64,000 nucleotides of DNA from Pelagibacter sp052048135 (lineage in GTDB: Bacteria; Pseudomonadota; Alphaproteobacteria; Pelagibacterales; Pelagibacteraceae). Numbering within the stretch: position 1 is the first letter of the stretch; the number at the start of each line of letters is the position of its first letter. A model generated the notes under the pieces. It ran no database searches. It was not told the DNA's origin and saw only the letters and a list, made by a program, of their open reading frames with translations. A program made the translations under genes and the position numbers. The DNA lies in the NCBI RefSeq assembly GCF_052048135.1, contig NZ_JBNAIM010000002.1:992001-1056000 (forward strand), written 5' to 3'. Of the stretch, positions 8,365 through 16,788 are shown in pieces.

Positions 8365-9279
8365 TTAATTAATAAAAAAAGAACCTCTAATTCTTAATAA
8401 CTCTCTACTTAAATCTTTATTTTCCTTAAATGGTTTTCTTCCATGGAGCCAAAAATAATTATTAGCAACGACTGATGATCCAACTGGAAGTTTGGTGATA
8501 ACTTTATTCTGACTTTCTTCTAAACTATCAGATAATTTTTGTAAAAATACACCCTGCTTCATATTTTTTGGTTCAGGGAATTGATCTATATATGAGATCT
8601 GTACTTTACCATTTTTATCAGAAGAAAAAACTGGATGCTCAACTTTATAATCAATATTTTTGCTTTTTGGTGAACCCCAAACAAAATCTTCTTTGGCAAC
8701 AGGATCGTTATATAATTCATCACAATGTTCCCAATCATCTAAATGAAGCATTGCTGTTTCACCACCCTCAACATTTTTTTCTTCTAACTTTGACATCAAC
8801 AACCAATCTGTTTTTTCTTTAACGTATGTTCCATCTGTATGAAGATCCATATTTGTGTAAGCTTTTCTTAAATAAGAGTCACTTTTATCTTCATGCTTAA
8901 CATGAAATCTTGCATAATATTTTCCTGCCATAGCATCATGATTTGGGATACCTAGTAAATGTGCAATTGCAGTTGATAATTTTACTAAAAAAATTTCATC
9001 AATTTTAGGAGTTAATCTTTTTGGTTTTATTATGAAGCAGCCAGTATTTCTATCTCTAATTATTTTATTAAGAAATTTTGACAAATTATTATCACTTAGA
9101 TCATCTAAACTTTTAGCAATAGTAAATCTTGTAAATGGTTTATATTCAAGTGCAGTAATATCAAATTTATTAAATGGAAAAATAAGTTTATTCAGTACTT
9201 CATCGTTAATATCGATATTAATAATTCTTTTAGATTTTTCATTTGAGTAAATTTCAAATCCATCAATTTTTTCAATCAT
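8365..9279 (-). CDS. glaH: Glutarate 2-hydroxylase GlaH (CsiD family), Fe(II)/2-oxoglutarate dioxygenase
   Basis: Predicted to turn glutarate plus 2-oxoglutarate and oxygen into L-2-hydroxyglutarate, succinate and CO2, a step of lysine breakdown. The resemblance to E. coli CsiD as I remember it is close: ALEYKPFTRF (43-52), MAGKYYARF (117-125), GGETAMLHLDDWEH (172-185), YIDQF (230-234) and NNYFWLHGR (273-281). The iron triad is His147 and Asp149 (LHTDGTY) and His279; an arginine-rich tail SRELLRIRGSF (291-301) should bind 2-oxoglutarate. Length is 304 against about 325. Its start overlaps the AzlD stop as ATGA. The usual partners LhgO, GabD and GabT are not in this window. Confidence 0.88.
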   Translation of the reverse strand: MIEKIDGFEIYSNEKSKRIINIDINDEVLNKLIFPFNKFDITALEYKPFTRFTIAKSLDDLSDNNLSKFLNKIIRDRNTGCFIIKPKRLTPKIDEIFLVKLSTAIAHLLGIPNHDAMAGKYYARFHVKHEDKSDSYLRKAYTNMDLHTDGTYVKEKTDWLLMSKLEEKNVEGGETAMLHLDDWEHCDELYNDPVAKEDFVWGSPKSKNIDYKVEHPVFSSDKNGKVQISYIDQFPEPKNMKQGVFLQKLSDSLEESQNKVITKLPVGSSVVANNYFWLHGRKPFKENKDLSRELLRIRGSFFIN

Positions 9280-9599
9280 AAATAACTACTAAGAAGCGAT
9301 AGTATGATAGCAGAGAAAAGTGTTGGGTAAACTAAATTTTTTTTAGTTAAATAAAAAATAGCAATAGATAAAATAACTACAATAAATCTAATTAAATAAT
9401 CTACTTCGGACAAACTTCCTGAAGGAAAAATAACTATTCTTGCAATTAGCGCTGCAAGAGTGGAATAAGCTAGACAATTAAACCATCTAAACATTTTTGA
9501 AGTTTCTTTAATCTTCTCAGCACTTACAACACCTAAAAATCTAGACAGGTATGTGGCAAGAGAAGTAACAATGATTACAATAATTATATTAGCTGCCAT
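9276..9599 (-). CDS. azlD: AzlD family branched-chain amino acid transport protein
   Basis: Small inner-membrane protein of 107 residues with about four hydrophobic spans, the partner subunit of AzlC-type amino acid exporters. The N-terminal TSLATYLSRFLG matches the AzlD pattern of an Arg-containing first helix. It overlaps the end of AzlC by 11 bases and shares ATGA with the GlaH gene downstream, so the three are probably translated together. Characterised AzlCD pairs export branched-chain amino acids or azaleucine; the real substrate here is unknown. Confidence 0.85.
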   Translation of the reverse strand: MAANIIIVIIVTSLATYLSRFLGVVSAEKIKETSKMFRWFNCLAYSTLAALIARIVIFPSGSLSEVDYLIRFIVVILSIAIFYLTKKNLVYPTLFSAIILSLLSSYL

Positions 9600-10293
9600 T
9601 TTTTTCTCCCACTAAATAAGCGATGGTCCCTGCAGTAAATCCACCAAATAAAATGCACCATTCAGGAGAAACAAAATAAAAAGCTGGTCCAAGAATTGCC
9701 CCTAAAATAACAGAAACACTTATTTGAATTGTTTTCATTGCACTTATCATCATGCATATAAAATAAATTGGATTAACTATTGCTAATCCAATGAGCATAT
9801 CTTTATTTAGAAAATCAGAAGCTACGAAACCTATGACTGTTGCTAAAATTGCAACAGACCAAGTGGCTGTACCTATTCCTATCCAAAAATCTATCCTGTT
9901 TTCTTTTTCTATATTCTCGTAATTATCTTTCATTATTAGCCAAGATGAGACTGCTATAAAATGACAGGATAAATAATATTTCCATCTTGGTTGATTTTCA
10001 TGCATCAATAACGGCATCAATGCTACAGTCATTGGATACAATCTTGCATTAACTAACCATACAGCGATAAAAATATTAATTAGAGATGCTCCAATTAACA
10101 TCGACTCTGCCATCACTAAAGAACCTGGTAGTGCATAAGTTAAAAAAGTCGAAAACATACTTTCTTGAATTGAAAAACCTAAATTTTTAAGCAATGCACC
10201 AATTGCAACAAAGCTTGCACCTAATGCAATCGCGGGGCTTCCAACCCCTTTTATAGATTTAAAGCCTTTAAGAAAATATTTTGAATTTATCAT
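9589..10293 (-). CDS. azlC: AzlC family amino acid exporter, large subunit
   Basis: Inner-membrane protein of 234 residues with several hydrophobic helices. The segment GVGSPAIALGASFVAIGALLK and the helix with NARLYPMTVALMP (residues about 81-93) match the AzlC family. It starts inside the LivF stop codon (TAATG) and overlaps AzlD by 11 bases. An exporter pair embedded directly behind an ABC importer for amino acid-like ligands suggests exchange or overflow control, which is inference only. Confidence 0.87.
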   Translation of the reverse strand: MINSKYFLKGFKSIKGVGSPAIALGASFVAIGALLKNLGFSIQESMFSTFLTYALPGSLVMAESMLIGASLINIFIAVWLVNARLYPMTVALMPLLMHENQPRWKYYLSCHFIAVSSWLIMKDNYENIEKENRIDFWIGIGTATWSVAILATVIGFVASDFLNKDMLIGLAIVNPIYFICMMISAMKTIQISVSVILGAILGPAFYFVSPEWCILFGGFTAGTIAYLVGEKNGS

Positions 10294-11078
10294 TAACCAC
10301 CTAAGAATAGGCGACCAACATCTGGATTATTTAACAACTCATCTCCTTTGCCAGCAATAGCTGTTTGACCTGAAACAAGAACGTAACCTATGTCTGCAAA
10401 CTCTAAACCTTTTTTTGCATTTTGTTCAACTAAGATGATTGTTTTTTTTTCATTTTGTTGAAGATCTCTTAAAATTTCAAATACCATATCAATATATCTT
10501 GGTTCCAATCCAATTGATGGCTCATCTACTAATAAGACTGAAGGTTTCATAACTAATGCTCTAGAAATTTCTAATAATCTTCTTTCACCACCTGATAATA
10601 CTTTTGCAGGTTGATTTCTTCTATTTCTTAACCTTTCATATTTTTCAAAAATTCTTTCAGCTTCCTGGTAAGACTCTTCTGTTTTTTCTTTGATAAAACC
10701 ACCCATTAATAGATTTTCTTCTACTGTCATATCCGGAAAAACAGAATTATCTTGAAGAATATATGCTATCCCAACTGACTTTAACTTTTCTGCTGGTGTT
10801 AAATTTGTAATTTCTTTTCCTTCAATTTCTATTTGACCAGAAAATATATTTGTAAAACCATAAATTGAATGAAGTATCGTAGATTTACCAGCACCATTAG
10901 GACCAATTAGACAAAGTGATTGTGCCTTGCTGACAAAAAGATCAAAGTTATGAAGAATTTCCATTTTTCCATAACCAGCATTCATATTCTTAATTGTAAG
11001 ATGAACATTGTTAGGTGATAGTTTTTTTAAGTCATCTGCTTGTGGCGCTTTACCTAAAACTTCATATTGATTAGACAT
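10293..11078 (-). CDS. livF: Branched-chain amino acid-type ABC transporter ATPase (LivF family), second copy
   Basis: Cytoplasmic ATPase of 261 residues. Walker A GPNGAGKST is at 59-67, signature LSGGE at 161-165, Walker B VLLVDEP soon after, and the typical C-terminal DVGRLFLGG closes it. About 25 extra N-terminal residues distinguish it from the other LivF here. Its ATG overlaps the LivG stop (TAATG), and its own stop overlaps the AzlC start in the same way. It belongs to the complete transporter set headed by the binding protein at 13816-15054. Confidence 0.94.
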   Translation of the reverse strand: MSNQYEVLGKAPQADDLKKLSPNNVHLTIKNMNAGYGKMEILHNFDLFVSKAQSLCLIGPNGAGKSTILHSIYGFTNIFSGQIEIEGKEITNLTPAEKLKSVGIAYILQDNSVFPDMTVEENLLMGGFIKEKTEESYQEAERIFEKYERLRNRRNQPAKVLSGGERRLLEISRALVMKPSVLLVDEPSIGLEPRYIDMVFEILRDLQQNEKKTIILVEQNAKKGLEFADIGYVLVSGQTAIAGKGDELLNNPDVGRLFLGG

Positions 11079-11818
11079 TATTGTGCCCCCAAGTATGCAT
11101 CGATAACACGTTTATCATTTTTAATTTCATCTGGTGTTCCATTTGCAAGCATCTTACCATGTGCTAAACAATAAATATTTTCTGCTAATTGCATAATTAC
11201 TCTCATGTTATGTTCAATTACTAAAAGAGTTATTCCAAAATCTTGATTAACTTTAATCAATCTATCAATAATCCCATTAATTAATGTTGGGTTGATCCCA
11301 GCTGTTGGCTCATCCAATAAAAGCATTTCAGGCTCGTTCATTAAAGCCATTGCTAGTTCTAACAGTTTTTGTTGGCCAAATGATAGATCGCCAGCTCTCA
11401 ATTTTCTTTTTTGGTAAAGCCCTACAAAGTTTAATAAGTTCTCTGCTTTTTCAGTTAAATCTTTTGGTATCTTTGAAAATATTTTTAATATACTTTCATC
11501 ACTTCCTTTGTGGCTAATAAGCATATTATCTACACAATTTAATTTCCCATAAATTCTTGTTTGCTGAAATGTTCTTAGTAAACCAAGTTTTGCAATAACT
11601 GGAACAGGTAGTTCAGATACTTCTTTATCATTAAATTTAATTGAACCACTATCTATCGGATAAGTACCCACTATAGAATTAAATAATGTTGTTTTGCCAG
11701 ATCCATTTGGACCAATTAATCCAAAAATTTTACCTTTTTCTACAGTCATTGAAATATCTACATTGGCTTTAACCCCGCCAAAAGATTTACTTACATTATT
11801 GACTTCTAAAATACTCAT
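11078..11818 (-). CDS. livG: Branched-chain amino acid-type ABC transporter ATPase (LivG family), second copy
   Basis: Cytoplasmic ATPase of 246 residues. Walker A GPNGSGKTT is at 36-44, the signature is LSFGQ at 145-149 (a common LivG variant), and Walker B LLLDEPTAG follows. LLRTFQQTR marks the Q-loop. It overlaps LivM by 4 bases (ATGA) and LivF by 1 base. It should act with the neighbouring LivF on the LivH/LivM pore. Substrate not determinable from sequence. Confidence 0.95.
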   Translation of the reverse strand: MSILEVNNVSKSFGGVKANVDISMTVEKGKIFGLIGPNGSGKTTLFNSIVGTYPIDSGSIKFNDKEVSELPVPVIAKLGLLRTFQQTRIYGKLNCVDNMLISHKGSDESILKIFSKIPKDLTEKAENLLNFVGLYQKRKLRAGDLSFGQQKLLELAMALMNEPEMLLLDEPTAGINPTLINGIIDRLIKVNQDFGITLLVIEHNMRVIMQLAENIYCLAHGKMLANGTPDEIKNDKRVIDAYLGAQ

Positions 11819-12864
11819 TTTAATTCTACCTGTGCTTTTCGATCGGCTTCATCAACTACTTCACCAAATCTTTCTGGATATTTTTCTCTTAACCATCCCA
11901 TTAATCCTTCAGGGAAATAAATTACGATAACAACAATTAAAACTCCTAAAGCAACATATTGCCATCCTAAAAAGAATGTCCAAAATCCTTCTTTAAAAAT
12001 ATGAAATAGAGTTGCTCCGATAACTGGGCCCCATAAAGTTCCTTTACCTCCTAAGATTGCCATTAGAACCATAAATACTCCCATCTCTCTTCCATCAAAT
12101 GCAACATCAGTGGAGTCAATATATCCAACAAGTCCACCCATTATTCCTCCAGCTAAACCACAAAAGAAAGCTGATACCATCCAACCAATAATTTTATATT
12201 TCATTGTCTCAATTCCCATGGCTTCAGCTTTGTCCTCATTATCTCTAATCGCATTAAGAATTAATTTAAATCGAGTTGAATAAATTGCTCTAACAGCTAA
12301 GAAAGTTAATATAAGTACACCAAAACTTAAAAAGTAAAAGAATTCACCTCTAGCTTCCAAACTACCTATATTTGGAAAAGGTGGTGTTGTAAAACCTTGA
12401 CCTGCTCCAATAATTTCTATACCTCCAGAAATTTCACCTGCAGCAACTCCTAATCCCAAAGTGCAAATTGCAAAATAATGTCCTCTTAATCCTAAAATTG
12501 CGTAACCAATTAATCCAGCAACAATAGTAGGAACTACTGCAGCAACAACTAATCCTACTGCCATTCCTTGAAAAAATTGTGCAGGTGTATGTACAAAAGT
12601 TTTTTCTCCACCACTTTCTGTCCACTCTGCTAATGGAAAAAACATTCCGACTTGAACAGATGCACATAAATACATTCCTAAACCATAAAAAAGAATGTTT
12701 CCAAATGTATTGTATCCCATCTCTCCACCTTGGATATTCCAAGTAGTTGCTAAAACTATTAATATACAAAGAATTGATAGTTGAACTTTAAATGCTGGAA
12801 AAACAAAAGGAGCAGCCAATCCAAAAATTAAAATTGCCGCGTATAATGCTATATTTTTATTCAT
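11815..12864 (-). CDS. livM: Branched-chain amino acid-type ABC transporter permease (LivM family), second copy
   Basis: Inner-membrane permease of 349 residues, ordinary LivM length. The segment FKLILNAIRDNEDKAEAMG (about 210-230) is the LivM cytoplasmic signature that contacts the ATPases, and GGKGTLWGPVIGA follows in a late helix. It begins at ATG 12864, overlapping the LivH stop by 1 base. The C-terminal tail past the last helix is charged and cytoplasmic. Part of the complete five-gene set with SBP, LivH, LivG and LivF. Confidence 0.94.
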   Translation of the reverse strand: MNKNIALYAAILIFGLAAPFVFPAFKVQLSILCILIVLATTWNIQGGEMGYNTFGNILFYGLGMYLCASVQVGMFFPLAEWTESGGEKTFVHTPAQFFQGMAVGLVVAAVVPTIVAGLIGYAILGLRGHYFAICTLGLGVAAGEISGGIEIIGAGQGFTTPPFPNIGSLEARGEFFYFLSFGVLILTFLAVRAIYSTRFKLILNAIRDNEDKAEAMGIETMKYKIIGWMVSAFFCGLAGGIMGGLVGYIDSTDVAFDGREMGVFMVLMAILGGKGTLWGPVIGATLFHIFKEGFWTFFLGWQYVALGVLIVVIVIYFPEGLMGWLREKYPERFGEVVDEADRKAQVELK

Positions 12865-13757
12865 TATTTTAAATACTCTCTTTTCCTAGAAAGTTTAAAT
12901 CTTCTATATACAAGAATTAAAACTAATAATAAGAATACTGAACCAATTCTAAATTCAGTTCCTAATAAATAATCAGCAAACTCCTCAAATACACCAAGAC
13001 CCATTCCTGACATTGCAACACCAGGTAAATTTCCTAAACCTGCAACAATTACAATCATAAAAGATCTAATTGTATAAGGTAATCCCATATATGGATGAAT
13101 TGTAAAAGTTATTGAAATTAATGCTCCAGCTACACCACATAAAGCAGCATTTATTCCAAACGTCGCTGCGTAAACTTTTTCTGTATCTACGCCCAAAATC
13201 TTTGCAGCTCTTGCGTTTTGTGCAGTTGCTCTAATCGCACGACCAAGTTTAGATTTTTTCATATAAATCACTAAACAAATAGCAAATATAATACTTATGA
13301 ATGCAGAAAATATTTTCGAATTAGGTAAAACTACTGCACTATCAAATAAAAAAGTGGTTCCATAACCTGAGTTAGCTAAGACAACATCTGCACCAAATGC
13401 AAAATTCATTAGCTGCATAAATAAAATACTTATTCCAAAAGTAGCAAGAATTGAGATAAATAAATCTCTATCAACAACTTTGTTAATGACTAGTTTATAA
13501 ATTCCAACCCCTACAAAATACATTATGATAGGTGATACGATCACACCCCAGGCAGGATGAATTCCGTATAGATACATAAAGTAAGCAATGTATCCACCAA
13601 GTATAACTAAATCACCTTGAGCAATATTTATGATATTCATTACTCCCCATTGAAGAGCCATACCGTAGGCAATCAATGCAAACAAAATACCAAGTAGTAT
13701 TCCGTCCAAACAAGCTTGAACTGTTATCATTGGATATTGAAAAACCATGAAATCCAT
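12864..13757 (-). CDS. livH: Branched-chain amino acid-type ABC transporter permease (LivH family), second copy
   Basis: Inner-membrane permease of 297 residues, the usual LivH size. NIINIAQGDLVILGGYIAYF (about 40-60), RAIRATAQNARAAKILGVD (about 173-191) and IVAGLGNLPG (about 237-246) are typical. It is separated from the binding-protein gene by 58 bases that hold a strong hairpin with a T run, so a fraction of transcripts from the binding-protein promoter must read through to express this permease. Confidence 0.94.
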   Translation of the reverse strand: MDFMVFQYPMITVQACLDGILLGILFALIAYGMALQWGVMNIINIAQGDLVILGGYIAYFMYLYGIHPAWGVIVSPIIMYFVGVGIYKLVINKVVDRDLFISILATFGISILFMQLMNFAFGADVVLANSGYGTTFLFDSAVVLPNSKIFSAFISIIFAICLVIYMKKSKLGRAIRATAQNARAAKILGVDTEKVYAATFGINAALCGVAGALISITFTIHPYMGLPYTIRSFMIVIVAGLGNLPGVAMSGMGLGVFEEFADYLLGTEFRIGSVFLLLVLILVYRRFKLSRKREYLK

Positions 13758-13770
13758 AATTTGCCTTTTA

Positions 13771-13803
13771 AAAAAAATACCCCCTAGAGTCTAGGGGGTA
13801 TTT
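13771..13803 (-). terminator. Strong hairpin between binding protein and permease genes (partial terminator / mRNA stabiliser)
   Basis: A 13-pair perfect inverted repeat, arms 13775-13787 and 13791-13803 (core TACCCCCTAG), with a 3-base loop. On the minus strand it is followed by a T run (complement of A 13770-13777). It sits 12 bases after the binding-protein stop and 13 bases before the LivH ATG. Such elements commonly let the periplasmic protein be made in excess over the membrane subunits; that role is inferred here. Confidence 0.85.
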
Positions 13804-13815
13804 GTAGATTAGTTA

Positions 13816-15054
13816 TTATCTTTCAGACCACTTAGGAATTGGGTGAATTAACTTAGCCGAAGCCCATTTAAGTGGAGCTACAACTTTGTTTTCACATTTC
13901 CCAGCGTCATCACACATTACTTGGAAAAGAACCATAGGCTTGTCAACATTTTGACCACCTTCTGCGAACTTAATATTTCCATAGAATGTTTGCATATTAG
14001 TTGCTGCAAGAGCATCTCTTACTTTCTTTTTATCGAAAGAATTTGCTCTTTCAAAAGCATCTTTGAAAACTAATAATGCTGCTGAAGACTCTGCTGATTG
14101 ATAAGGCGGATCATATCCGAACTCCTTTTCAAAGTCTGCTGCATATGTCATACCATCTTTAAAGAAGTTATCTTTATAAGTTAGTGTTTTATGCCATTGA
14201 GAAGCACATAAAGCATACTGAGAATTTTTACCATGTTGTTTTGATAATTTCGCAGCATCACAGTGTGTCATTGCTAGCATAGGAACATCTACTTTCATTT
14301 CAGCTATTTGTCTGATTGCTGTTAATGCACCTTTTGTATGACCTGATACAACAAGAACATCTGGCTTCATTTGTTTTACTTTAACTAATGTAGCAGCCAT
14401 ATCATTAAGCTCTTTTGGAAGCTTATCGTCGATTATAATTTTAGATCCAGTTCTCTCTGCTGCATCTAGAATGCCCAATCTAACATCTTGTGAAAATGCA
14501 TCTTGTTCAAATGCTTGTGCGATTTTTACTGGCTTTCCACCATTCAATTCCACAGCTGTTTCAATAGCTACATCAAGATATAAGTTTGCTGGAGCTAGAA
14601 CTGCAAATAGATATTTGTAACCTTTAGTAAACAAAGATCTAGAAGCACCATTAGCCTCAACCATTGGTACACCATATTTTTCAGTTACAGGTGCAATTGC
14701 TTTTGTTAAACCTGAACTGTATGGTCCAAGCATAAACTCAACACCATCTTGAGATATTAATCTTTCTGCTAGTTGAGCTGCTCTTTTTGGGTTTGATTCA
14801 TCATCATAATAAATGATTTCAAACTTATAAGTTTTTCCACCAACTTTTATTCCACCCATGCTGTTAATTCTATCAACGGCCATATTGTAACCGTTTTGAG
14901 TATGAACACCGTTAGATGAATATTTTCCAGTTAATGAAATTGCAGCACCAAGAACAATTTTATCACCAACTACTTTTGCAAAAGAAACAACAGAAGTTGA
15001 AAGTAAAATTGCTACTGCAGAAATAAAACTTAAAATTATTCTATTTATTTTCAT
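13816..15054 (-). CDS. ABC transporter substrate-binding protein, amino acid/amide type
   Basis: Periplasmic binding protein of 412 residues. Residues 1-26 are a signal peptide with cleavage likely after VVSFA. The mature start has KIVLGAAISLTGKYSSNGVH, a typical opening of amino acid, amide or urea-type type-1 binding proteins. Two late cysteines (CDDAGKC, about residues 382-388) could form a small disulfide loop. A clear ribosome site AAGGAA precedes the ATG. It heads the LivH-M-G-F set and is followed by a strong hairpin. The 112-base upstream gap contains CACTT-TTC-AAGTG, a possible operator. Ligand unknown. Confidence 0.9.
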   Translation of the reverse strand: MKINRIILSFISAVAILLSTSVVSFAKVVGDKIVLGAAISLTGKYSSNGVHTQNGYNMAVDRINSMGGIKVGGKTYKFEIIYYDDESNPKRAAQLAERLISQDGVEFMLGPYSSGLTKAIAPVTEKYGVPMVEANGASRSLFTKGYKYLFAVLAPANLYLDVAIETAVELNGGKPVKIAQAFEQDAFSQDVRLGILDAAERTGSKIIIDDKLPKELNDMAATLVKVKQMKPDVLVVSGHTKGALTAIRQIAEMKVDVPMLAMTHCDAAKLSKQHGKNSQYALCASQWHKTLTYKDNFFKDGMTYAADFEKEFGYDPPYQSAESSAALLVFKDAFERANSFDKKKVRDALAATNMQTFYGNIKFAEGGQNVDKPMVLFQVMCDDAGKCENKVVAPLKWASAKLIHPIPKWSER

Positions 15055-15166
15055 TTTATTCCTTTGGTTAATTAATTAATTAATGAAGACATTAAATAAA
15101 GAAATTCAACACTTTTCAAGTGACAAATAATACACACAAGCTTAATTAAAATAAAATAAACTATAA

Positions 15167-15781
15167 TTAATATTGTTGCGAAACAGTAATTATAAGAGCA
15201 ATAAAAACTAAAACACTCGCTGAGATTGTATTAATCGTTTTTGGATTTGCTGTAATCCATTTTATTAATTTCTGTGCAAGCATTGCATAACCTATCAAAG
15301 ATAAAAAATCTAAAACAATGTAGGTTGAAATTAAAATTGCAAATTGAAACACTAAATTTGAATTAAAATCTATAAATTGTGGAAAAATAAAAGGAAAAAA
15401 CATCCAAGCTTTAGGACTTGTTCCAGCAACTAAGAAACCATCTCTAAAAAAAGATAAATTACTTTTTTTAATTTCTCCTTCATTTAAAATAGTTTTTGGA
15501 CGCGATTTATAAATATCGTAGGCAAGATATAAAATATAAACTACTCCTATCCATTTAAATATATTTAATATCGTTGAGTTCTCAGCAAAAAAAGATCCGA
15601 TTACAAAAATAACTAAGGTTGCTTGAATAAAATTTGCAGTTATATCGCCAAGAGCTGACCAAACACATTTTCCCACTCCATAATTCATTGAATATGAAAT
15701 AATTACAACTCTAGGAGTTCCAGGTGTGATAAATAGAAAAATTATGATCTGTAAATAAAGTATAAAATCTAATGGGAGCAT
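15167..15781 (-). CDS. LysE/RhtB family amino acid exporter
   Basis: Inner-membrane exporter of 204 residues with about six hydrophobic spans. The N-terminal FITPGTPRVVIISYSMNYG corresponds to the LysE/RhtB PGP motif region, followed by the conserved small-residue helix. It probably expels an amino acid or similar metabolite. The ATG at 15781 lies directly behind nine T and a 10-pair hairpin, with no Shine-Dalgarno sequence, which hints at leader-based control. It is followed after 112 bases by the binding-protein gene on the same strand. Substrate unknown. Confidence 0.85.
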   Translation of the reverse strand: MLPLDFILYLQIIIFLFITPGTPRVVIISYSMNYGVGKCVWSALGDITANFIQATLVIFVIGSFFAENSTILNIFKWIGVVYILYLAYDIYKSRPKTILNEGEIKKSNLSFFRDGFLVAGTSPKAWMFFPFIFPQFIDFNSNLVFQFAILISTYIVLDFLSLIGYAMLAQKLIKWITANPKTINTISASVLVFIALIITVSQQY

Positions 15782-15850
15782 AAAAAAAAAGATAGTCCTT
15801 AAAAACCGGGAGCTAAAGATGGCTAAGAAGGACTATCCAATACAATATAG
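15782..15850 (-). promoter_or_regulatory. Hairpin leader with extended -10 promoter upstream of LysE-family gene
   Basis: Perfect 10-base inverted repeat GATAGTCCTT (15791-15800) / AAGGACTATC (15828-15837) enclosing 27 bases. On the minus strand the hairpin is followed by exactly nine T (15782-15790) and then the ATG at 15781. Just upstream is TGCTATATT, an extended -10 box, placed so that transcription would start at about the hairpin's first base. The layout is a short attenuator-like or riboswitch-like leader, or an operator overlapping the start site. I match it to no named RNA family. Confidence 0.55.
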
Positions 15851-15900
15851 CACTTCTAAAAAAAAATGCATTATAGATTTTTTTCAAATATAAAGGATTT

Positions 15901-16197
15901 ATGAAAAAAAAAGGTCACAGACCAGTCACCCGGGTCAAAAATCCTGAGCCAAAAATTGAAGATCCAGATTGGGTCATCTGGGCAGCCTGGGCTGATAGGA
16001 TCACTTTTGAAGAAATCAAAAAAAGAACTGGCAAGTCAGAAACTGACGTCATCAAAATTATGAGAAAAAATCTTAAACCATCCTCATTTAGATTATGGAG
16101 AAAAAGAGTTCATGAAAAAAGTATTAAACATAGGAAAAAATTTGAATACTCTAGAAAACAAATGTCTAGTAAAATTAAAAAAAGTGATTATCTATAA
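15901..16197 (+). CDS. DUF2805 / TIGR03643 family protein
   Basis: A 98-residue basic protein of unknown function. The core from DWVIWAAWADRITFEEIKK to IMRKNLKPSSFRLWRKRV (about residues 23-70) matches the DUF2805 family, which looks like a helix-turn-helix with a conserved KPSSF.LWR motif. The C-terminus is lysine-rich. AAGGA lies 6 bases before the ATG. It is followed after 3 bases by glutaredoxin. The HTH-like pattern suggests nucleic acid binding, but no function is established. Confidence 0.82.
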   Translation: MKKKGHRPVTRVKNPEPKIEDPDWVIWAAWADRITFEEIKKRTGKSETDVIKIMRKNLKPSSFRLWRKRVHEKSIKHRKKFEYSRKQMSSKIKKSDYL

Positions 16198-16200
16198 TTT

Positions 16201-16455
16201 ATGAAAAAAATTACAATTTATACTGGTCCACTTTGTAATTATTGTGATGCAGCTAAAAGATTATTAGCTAGAAACAATGCTCCTTATAATGAAATTAATA
16301 TTGCAACTGTTGATGGTGCAATGGATGAAATGATTAAGAAAGCCAACGGAAAAAGAACAATTCCACAAATATTTTTTGATGATCAACATATTGGTGGTTA
16401 CGATGAAGTTAGAGCTTTAGAAAAAGAAAATAAATTACAAGACCTTTTAAAATAG
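16201..16455 (+). CDS. grxC: Glutaredoxin 3
   Basis: Small cytoplasmic thiol-disulfide oxidoreductase, 84 residues, the usual Grx3 length. It has a redox-active CNYC motif at 12-15 (in place of the classic CPYC), TIPQIF with the cis-proline (about 58-63), and GGYDEV (66-71) for glutathione contact. It uses glutathione to reduce ribonucleotide reductase and mixed disulfides. It starts 3 bases after the DUF2805 gene, and its end overlaps by 9 bases the convergent small membrane-protein gene. Confidence 0.95.
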   Translation: MKKITIYTGPLCNYCDAAKRLLARNNAPYNEINIATVDGAMDEMIKKANGKRTIPQIFFDDQHIGGYDEVRALEKENKLQDLLK

Positions 16456-16788
16456 AACGTAATAAATAACCCAAAAAATTAAAGTATATTCAAAAAATTT
16501 TTTAAATATTAAGATTTGTTTTTCATTAAATTTTTGATTAATAAATTTTTTTAAAAAATAAAATCCAATATTTACTATTAGAATAGCTATAATAATACTA
16601 ATTACAGTAAGTTTAATAGAAAAATTTTTGTAACCAAAGTAACAAGCCGCAATTAAAGTTAGCCAAGAAACTTTTGTAATAAAAATTTTAAAAATAATGC
16701 CAGCTTTTTTACTAAAAACTGATTGTGTTTTTATAATTGAATATGACCATATAACTCCAATTAAAAAACTTATAAACTTAATTAACAT
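16447..16788 (-). CDS. Small hypothetical membrane protein
   Basis: A 113-residue protein with about three to four hydrophobic segments (roughly residues 3-20, 40-55, 58-80 and 95-112) separated by short lysine-rich loops. No motif is recognised. Its ATG overlaps the MsrB stop codon (TAATG), so it is probably co-translated as the last gene of the DadA cluster. Its 3' end overlaps the convergent glutaredoxin gene by 9 bases. The arrangement supports a real gene, but no function can be given. Confidence 0.6.
   Translation of the reverse strand: MLIKFISFLIGVIWSYSIIKTQSVFSKKAGIIFKIFITKVSWLTLIAACYFGYKNFSIKLTVISIIIAILIVNIGFYFLKKFINQKFNEKQILIFKKFFEYTLIFWVIYYVLF

Noticed and set aside
15062..15083. 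Short AT repeat (TTAA/TAAT units) before the binding-protein gene as a tandem repeat element
   Set aside because: Only a few 4-base units; expected by chance in such AT-rich spacers.
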